From the NCBI GenBank assembly GCA_946410595.1, contig CAMKAU010000013.1:1-36052 (forward strand): a stretch of DNA of 36,052 nucleotides. Reading direction: 5' to 3'. The notes under the pieces were generated by a model that saw only the letters and a program-made list of their open reading frames with translations, made no database searches and was not told where the DNA came from. Below, piece after piece: positions 32,270 through 36,052 of this stretch. The stretch is from an uncultured Clostridia bacterium (GTDB lineage: Bacteria; Bacillota; Clostridia; Oscillospirales; CAG-272). The stretch's first letter is position 1. The number at the start of each line of letters is the position of its first letter. The position numbers and the translations under genes were made by a program.

Positions 32270-33664
32270 TCAGCGATCCATCGGATCGTTTTCCAGCATC
32301 GGGATATAGCGGCAGAACTCCGCGATCTCGGCGGTCACGTCGCCCTCGACTTCCACGCAGTGGTGGATGTAGGGCCCGTCGATCAGTTTGTCCTCCCAGC
32401 GCTTGAGTCCGTCGAACTCCGCCCAGAGGTAGGTGCCGAAGGTGTAGGGACCGGTCGTCGCCTTCGCCGTGCCGTTGAGGATCCGGTAGACGCCGTTGTC
32501 CTCCTCAAAGCGCGCGACGGTGTAGGAGCCGTCCTTCACGCGGAACCACTGCCGCATATTGACGTTTTTCGCCTTGCTGTCCGGCGCCTTCAGCGAGTAG
32601 GCGAACGGCCCGCAGTGCCAGAGCAGCTCGGCGTTTTCGTTCTCCGGATGGCGGACGGTGAACTCGCCGAGGAAGGGGATCTTCTTCCCTCTCGTGGCGG
32701 AGGCGAGCAGGACCATCGTGATCACCGCGTGCATATCGCTCTCGCAGCTGATCAGATACCCCTTGTCCGCCAGCACGCTGTACGCCGTGCAGGGCATCGC
32801 GCCGACCGCGAGCTGCATCGCCGTCCAGCACTCCGCCGAGATCGCGCCGACCCCGTACTCCGCGAAGATCTCCTCGTAGAGCAGAACGAAGGCGTAAACT
32901 TTCTCGAGGAGCGGCGGGGTGAGATCGTCCATCTCGTAACGGGAGAGAAGGAGCTCCTTTCCCTTTTCGAGCTCCTCTTTTCTCGTTTCGAGGATGCGGT
33001 TGTACTTGTCGACGATGACGGCAAGGTTGATCGGGATAGTGCGGATGTCGAACTTGCGCATCAGCTCGCCCTCGTTGAAGATGACCGAGCAGAAGGGCCG
33101 CGGCCGCATCCCGACCTGCGCCACCTTCAGCGTGCGGAAGTTGCGGACCATGCACACAACGTTCTCAAAACGGGTGAAGTCCCGCTCAAACGCCGGGGAA
33201 TCCACACGGCAGGTCTCGATATGGGAGAAGGGGATGTTGCGGCGCTGCAGCATCCGGCTGACGCCGAAGATGCCGCACTGGCTGTCGGTGTAGCGCATCC
33301 CGTCCGCGTCGAACCGGTCGTCGAGCGGCGCCCAGATGCAGACCGGCACCTTCAGCGCGGCGGCGACCACGCCGATCGCCTCCTCGTTGCCGAAGTTCGC
33401 GTTGATGAAGAACACGCCGTCCACCTTTTCCGCCTGAAAGCGCTCGATGATCTTCTGCGCGTCCTCCTCGTTGATCATCACGTCGACCGGGTTGATCCCC
33501 TTGATGTCGACAAACTCCGTCTGCCCGTCGCCGTAGCGGGCGATGACCGCCTCGGTCAGTTCGCGGCCGCGGCGCTCCGCCACCTCCCAGTTGAAGATGC
33601 CCGGGCGGGGCGTTACGTCGCGCCGGACCGGAACGATGCCGAGCTTAATCCGATAAGAAAGCAA
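32270..33664 (-). CDS. L-fucose/L-arabinose isomerase-family protein
   Basis: A 464-residue member of the FucI/AraA-like superfamily, which interconverts aldoses and ketoses with a metal. AISAECWTAMQ (Glu278) and ISCESDMHAVI (Glu308/Asp310) match the acidic metal/proton-transfer sites. A late YIHHCVEVEGD supplies histidines. Length is shorter than E. coli FucI (about 590), typical of the broad uncharacterised group. The start is TTG at 33664, supported by GGAGGT seven nt upstream; no nearby ATG competes. First gene of the eight-gene operon, under the promoter at 33702-33731. True sugar unknown; the call does not imply fucose use. Confidence 0.87.
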   Translation of the reverse strand: MLSYRIKLGIVPVRRDVTPRPGIFNWEVAERRGRELTEAVIARYGDGQTEFVDIKGINPVDVMINEEDAQKIIERFQAEKVDGVFFINANFGNEEAIGVVAAALKVPVCIWAPLDDRFDADGMRYTDSQCGIFGVSRMLQRRNIPFSHIETCRVDSPAFERDFTRFENVVCMVRNFRTLKVAQVGMRPRPFCSVIFNEGELMRKFDIRTIPINLAVIVDKYNRILETRKEELEKGKELLLSRYEMDDLTPPLLEKVYAFVLLYEEIFAEYGVGAISAECWTAMQLAVGAMPCTAYSVLADKGYLISCESDMHAVITMVLLASATRGKKIPFLGEFTVRHPENENAELLWHCGPFAYSLKAPDSKAKNVNMRQWFRVKDGSYTVARFEEDNGVYRILNGTAKATTGPYTFGTYLWAEFDGLKRWEDKLIDGPYIHHCVEVEGDVTAEIAEFCRYIPMLENDPMDR

Positions 33665-33701
33665 GGTAGATACCTCCGTAAAGGAAAATTTTTACGTTTC
33701 T

Positions 33702-33731
33702 ATTGTAATCCGGCGGAAAATGTTTTACAAT
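33702..33731. promoter_or_regulatory. Superimposed divergent promoters on one inverted repeat
   Basis: ATTGTAA (33702-33708) and TTACAAT (33725-33731) form an inverted repeat. On the plus strand this reads TTGTAA, 17-nt spacer, TACAAT, pointing to the AraC gene. On the minus strand it reads the same TTGTAA, 17-nt spacer, TACAAT, pointing to the sugar operon. A further ATTGTAAAA (33750-33758) mirrors TTTTACAAT (33723-33731) and may be an operator half-site. Confidence 0.7.
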
Positions 33732-33782
33732 GTAATAAATGATGATGCGATTGTAAAAATCGACGGTTTTTGCGAGGTGGTT

Positions 33783-34625
33783 ATGACGGAACGGACCCTG
33801 TCCTTCGCCGAGCTTGCCCGCGCCGACTTCAACGTCGGGGCGGCGGCCGCCGTCTCCCGCCGCTGGGAGGACGGAAACCGCAACAATTACCTCTCCGGCG
33901 GCCGGCGGGAGAATATCCTCTCCTATACCGCCGAGGGCGGAAAAAATATCTACGTTCCCGGAAAAAAGGACCCCGTCGTTTCCCTCTCCTCCCCCGGCGC
34001 CGTCTTCATCGCCGAGGGTACGCCCTACCTCTCGGAGACCCTCTCCGGCGGCAGAACGGGGCAGACCTTCTGCATCCGCTTCCGGCTGAGCGACGCCGCC
34101 GGCTGCCGCCTTGTAGTAAACGACTCTCCCCTCGCCTTTGCCGACGACCGCTCCGGCTCCCTCGGCCGCGCGTTTCAGGCGGCGTTCGACTGCTTTATCC
34201 GCCCTTCCTCCACCCCCGCGGAGATGAAAAGCTGCTGCTTCGCCGTTTTTGCCCGGCTGTTCGCCTCCCTTTCGGCGGATAACGCGCGCCTCGGCTTTGA
34301 AAACCTCACCCCCGCCGTCCGCGCCATCGAGGACAATCCCGCCGCCGATCTCCCCGTCGCGGAGCTCGCGCGGATGTGCTTTCTCAGCGAAAGCTACTTC
34401 CGCTCCCGCTTCAAACAGTTTTCCGGCGGGCTCTCCCCCTCCGAATACCGCAACCGCCTCCGCATCCGCAAGGCGCAGGAGCTGCTCTCCTCCTCCCTCT
34501 GGACCACCGATCTGATCGCCGAGACGCTCGGCTTTTACGATACCTCGCACTTCTACCGCATCTATAAAAAATACACGGGGAAAACCCCCAAGCAGGCGGA
34601 ACACGCCGGAAAGGAAGCGCTATGA
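33783..34625 (+). CDS. AraC-family transcriptional regulator
   Basis: A 280-residue AraC/XylS regulator. Residues about 1-150 form an effector-binding region of cupin-like strand pattern (ILSYTAEGG, GAVFIAEGTPYL). The C-terminal DNA-binding domain (about 180-275) has two helix-turn-helix units: LPVAELARMCFLSESYFRSR and TTDLIAETLGFYDTSHFYRI, followed by YTGKTPKQ. I start at 33783 because GCGAGGTGG lies just upstream; the longer frame from 33720 would begin within the promoter. It is divergent from the sugar operon and is the obvious candidate for its control. Its stop overlaps the next start (ATGA). Confidence 0.9.
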   Translation: MTERTLSFAELARADFNVGAAAAVSRRWEDGNRNNYLSGGRRENILSYTAEGGKNIYVPGKKDPVVSLSSPGAVFIAEGTPYLSETLSGGRTGQTFCIRFRLSDAAGCRLVVNDSPLAFADDRSGSLGRAFQAAFDCFIRPSSTPAEMKSCCFAVFARLFASLSADNARLGFENLTPAVRAIEDNPAADLPVAELARMCFLSESYFRSRFKQFSGGLSPSEYRNRLRIRKAQELLSSSLWTTDLIAETLGFYDTSHFYRIYKKYTGKTPKQAEHAGKEAL

Positions 34626-35263
34626 TCCTGATCGAACGCACCTCCGTGATGAACCTCGAGAACGCGATGCGCGGCGCGCGCAACCCCCTCAATTCCTGGT
34701 CCAAAAGCGACAGCGCCTACGACGAAAAGGGAAACTATATCCTCGGGGAAAACGACCTCTCCCTCGCCGCCCGCCTCTGCTCCGCCGGATCCGACCACCG
34801 CAAGTTCATCCGGCAGATCTTCGTCTCCGTCGATCTCACCGCCCCCCTCTACTGGTGGAAGGAGTTCGATACCTACAAGGTCGGCACCGTCGCCAATTCC
34901 ACCAGCACGATGCACAAGATCCAGTCCTACCCCTTTTCGCGGGAGATGTTCTCCTGCGACCGGCTCACCCCCGCCGGGCTCGCGCAGCTCGACTCTCTCA
35001 TCGCCTATCTGGAGGAGGTCCGGCAAAAATACAACGAAACGAAGGACCGCGTCTGGTGGCACGAGATGATCCAGCTCCTCCCCTCCAGCTTCAACCAGCT
35101 CCGTACCGTGACGCTGAATTACGAAACGCTTTCCAATATCTACTACGCCCGCCGCGCCCATAAGCTCCCCGAGTGGCACACCCTCTGCGACTGGATCCTC
35201 TCCCTCCCCTACGCCGGCGTGATGATCGCAAACCGCCCGGAGCCGGACGGCGCGCAGGGCTGA
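34622..35263 (+). CDS. Uncharacterised protein, possible distant ThyX-fold homologue
   Basis: A 213-residue soluble protein coupled to the AraC gene by a 4-nt overlap. The central DHRKFIRQIFVSVDLTAP, YWWKEFDTYKVGTVAN and STSTMHKI are strikingly motif-like. Later MIQLLPSSFNQLRTVTLNYE and ARRAHKLPEWHTLCDWI resemble, in order and spacing, the late part of flavin-dependent thymidylate synthase (ThyX). The ThyX signature RHRxxSxNxxSxR is not present, although YWWKEFDTYKVGTVANSTST sits at the corresponding point. So either a distant relative with changed chemistry or a coincidence; I hold this loosely. The pyrR gene follows 11 nt later, which fits a nucleotide link. Confidence 0.6.
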   Translation: MILIERTSVMNLENAMRGARNPLNSWSKSDSAYDEKGNYILGENDLSLAARLCSAGSDHRKFIRQIFVSVDLTAPLYWWKEFDTYKVGTVANSTSTMHKIQSYPFSREMFSCDRLTPAGLAQLDSLIAYLEEVRQKYNETKDRVWWHEMIQLLPSSFNQLRTVTLNYETLSNIYYARRAHKLPEWHTLCDWILSLPYAGVMIANRPEPDGAQG

Positions 35264-35274
35264 GAGGAAACGCC

Positions 35275-35823
35275 ATGCAGGAAAACGAACGCAGGGAAAA
35301 AGCCGTGATCATGGACGAAGCGGCGATCGGCCGCTCCGTTACCCGGATCTCCCACGAGATCCTCGAGCGCAACAAGGGGGTTTCCCGCGTCGCCGTCGTG
35401 GGCATCCAGCGCCGCGGCGCCGACCTCGCCCGCCGGATCTGCGACCGGATCGAAACGATCGAAGGGGTCAGACCCCTCTTCGGCACCCTGGATATCACCT
35501 TTTACCGGGACGATCTCTCCAAACGCTCCCCCCAGCCGACCCTCTCCGGCACCGATCTCCCCTTCTCCCCGGACGGCCTGCACGTCGTCCTCGTCGACGA
35601 CGTGATCTATACCGGCCGCACCGCCCGCGCCGCCATCGACGCGCTGTTTGACAAGGGACGCCCGGACTCCGTCCAGCTCGCCGTTCTCATCGACCGCGGG
35701 CTAAGAGAACTGCCCATCCGCCCCGACTACGTCGGCAAAAACGTCCCCACCCGCCACAGCGAACAGATCTCCGTCCGCCTCGCCGAACGCGACGGCGAGG
35801 AGAAGGTCGCGATATTGGAATAG
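35275..35823 (+). CDS. pyrR: PyrR: pyr regulator / uracil phosphoribosyltransferase
   Basis: A 182-residue PyrR, which binds pyr mRNA to attenuate pyrimidine genes in response to UMP and often has uracil phosphoribosyltransferase activity. The type I phosphoribosyltransferase PRPP loop is VVLVDDVIYTGRTARAA (104-120). MDEAAIGRSVTRISHEILE, VGIQRRGADLARRI and LDITFYRDDL are typical PyrR segments, and RELPIRPDYVGKNVPT precedes the normal C terminus. Start ATG at 35275 follows TGAGAGGAAACG. No pyr biosynthetic gene or visible PyrR-binding attenuator follows within the window; instead repeat copy C closes the transcript. Confidence 0.96.
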   Translation: MQENERREKAVIMDEAAIGRSVTRISHEILERNKGVSRVAVVGIQRRGADLARRICDRIETIEGVRPLFGTLDITFYRDDLSKRSPQPTLSGTDLPFSPDGLHVVLVDDVIYTGRTARAAIDALFDKGRPDSVQLAVLIDRGLRELPIRPDYVGKNVPTRHSEQISVRLAERDGEEKVAILE

Positions 35824-35827
35824 CAGG

Positions 35828-35960
35828 AACGACCTACTTTTCTGAAGAAAAGCAAGCGAAAAGACTTTTTGAAAAGGGATAAAAAAAGAGTCAGCGTATT
35901 CAAAGCGAAACAAATACGAAAGCCGACCCGGTAAGCATGGGTCGGCTTTCTGTTTTGCGT
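35828..35960 (+). repeat. Dispersed 3'-end repeat, copy C
   Basis: Matches copies A and B in reverse orientation: CTTTTCTGAAGAAAAG, GACTTTTTGAAAAGGG, TCAGCGTATTC, and the GAAAGCCGACCC hairpin. It begins about 5 nt after the pyrR stop and runs in the direction of pyrR transcription. It lacks the outer GGCGGG/CCCGCC part seen in A and B. Confidence 0.85.
35918..35957 (+). terminator. Terminator-like hairpin after pyrR
   Basis: A 12-bp stem (35918-35929 with 35939-35950) followed by TGTTTTG. Same hairpin as in copies A and B, here with the best U-rich tail of the three. Confidence 0.65.
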
Positions 35961-35998
35961 TGCGGCAGGAGATTGGATCCCGCTTTTCGATTGCCTCT

Positions 35999-36052
35999 CT
36001 TTGGCTCCCTTGTGTAAAGGGAGCTGTCAGCGGAGCTGACTGAAGGATTGTT
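35999..36052. repeat. Partial dispersed repeat cut by the window end
   Basis: GGCTCCCTT/AAGGGAGCT and GTCAGC/GCTGAC form two small hairpins, followed by TGAAGGATTGTT at the window edge. I recognise this pattern as a common intergenic element in gut Oscillospirales-like genomes (from memory). The spacer 35961-35998 shows nothing else. Confidence 0.6.

Noticed and set aside
36001..36052. CRISPR repeat or tRNA-like element at the window end
   Set aside because: Only one copy, two small hairpins and no spacer series or cloverleaf; fits a dispersed intergenic repeat better.

Overview
The window looks like chromosome of an uncultured, GC-rich member of the Clostridia (Bacillota), probably a gut species. 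The grounds are a glmS ribozyme ahead of glmS, Gram-positive Shine-Dalgarno sites and sigma-A promoters, a PyrR, paired CNNM/CBS proteins, a UPF0371 protein, and dispersed intergenic repeats of a type I associate with gut Oscillospirales-like genomes. I see no phage, insertion sequence, CRISPR array, tRNA or rRNA. Taxonomy is inference; no marker gene here settles it.

Positions 1-15288 are almost entirely minus strand. In transcription order from the right they hold: a lipoprotein esterase (15288-14050); two tandem CNNM/CBS/CorC membrane proteins plus a YgjV-family membrane protein (13864-10671); an amino-sugar block making UDP-GlcNAc precursors (hexapeptide acetyltransferase, glmM, glmS ribozyme, glmS; 10503-6354); a lipoprotein with FKBP and trigger-factor-like parts (6203-4836); and an unexplained trio of aconitase-family hydratase, UPF0371 protein and alpha/beta hydrolase (4730-206).

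Positions 15498-23887 are plus strand and look like a surface or envelope island: a GH42 beta-galactosidase, an ECF-type sigma factor with a DUF4367-like membrane partner, a small secreted protein whose promoter is a near copy of the sigma-factor promoter, a large secreted multidomain protein ending in a C39-like cysteine peptidase, and a small lipoprotein. GC content falls sharply in the 3' third of the large gene and in the lipoprotein gene, which suggests imported sequence.

Positions 33664-24313 (minus) form a tightly packed eight-gene operon: L-fucose/L-arabinose isomerase-like protein, FAD-linked oxidase, Fe-S protein, class II aldolase, PfkB kinase, IolB-type isomerase, FGGY kinase, and a single-chain fused mini electron-transfer flavoprotein. 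It reads as an undescribed carbohydrate pathway with its own flavin/Fe-S/ETF electron outlet, and it is my main candidate for a new system. It is divided from a plus-strand AraC regulator, a possible ThyX-fold protein and pyrR (33783-35823) by a 118-bp spacer. In that spacer the two divergent promoters appear exactly superimposed on one inverted repeat.

Three copies of one dispersed repeat (25-205, about 24103-24290, 35828-35960) each lie just behind the stop codon of an operon's last gene, oriented with its transcription and carrying a GAAAGCCGACCC hairpin. They may serve as a mobile 3'-end or terminator cassette. All assignments rest on reading translated sequence and on family knowledge; no database search was run.
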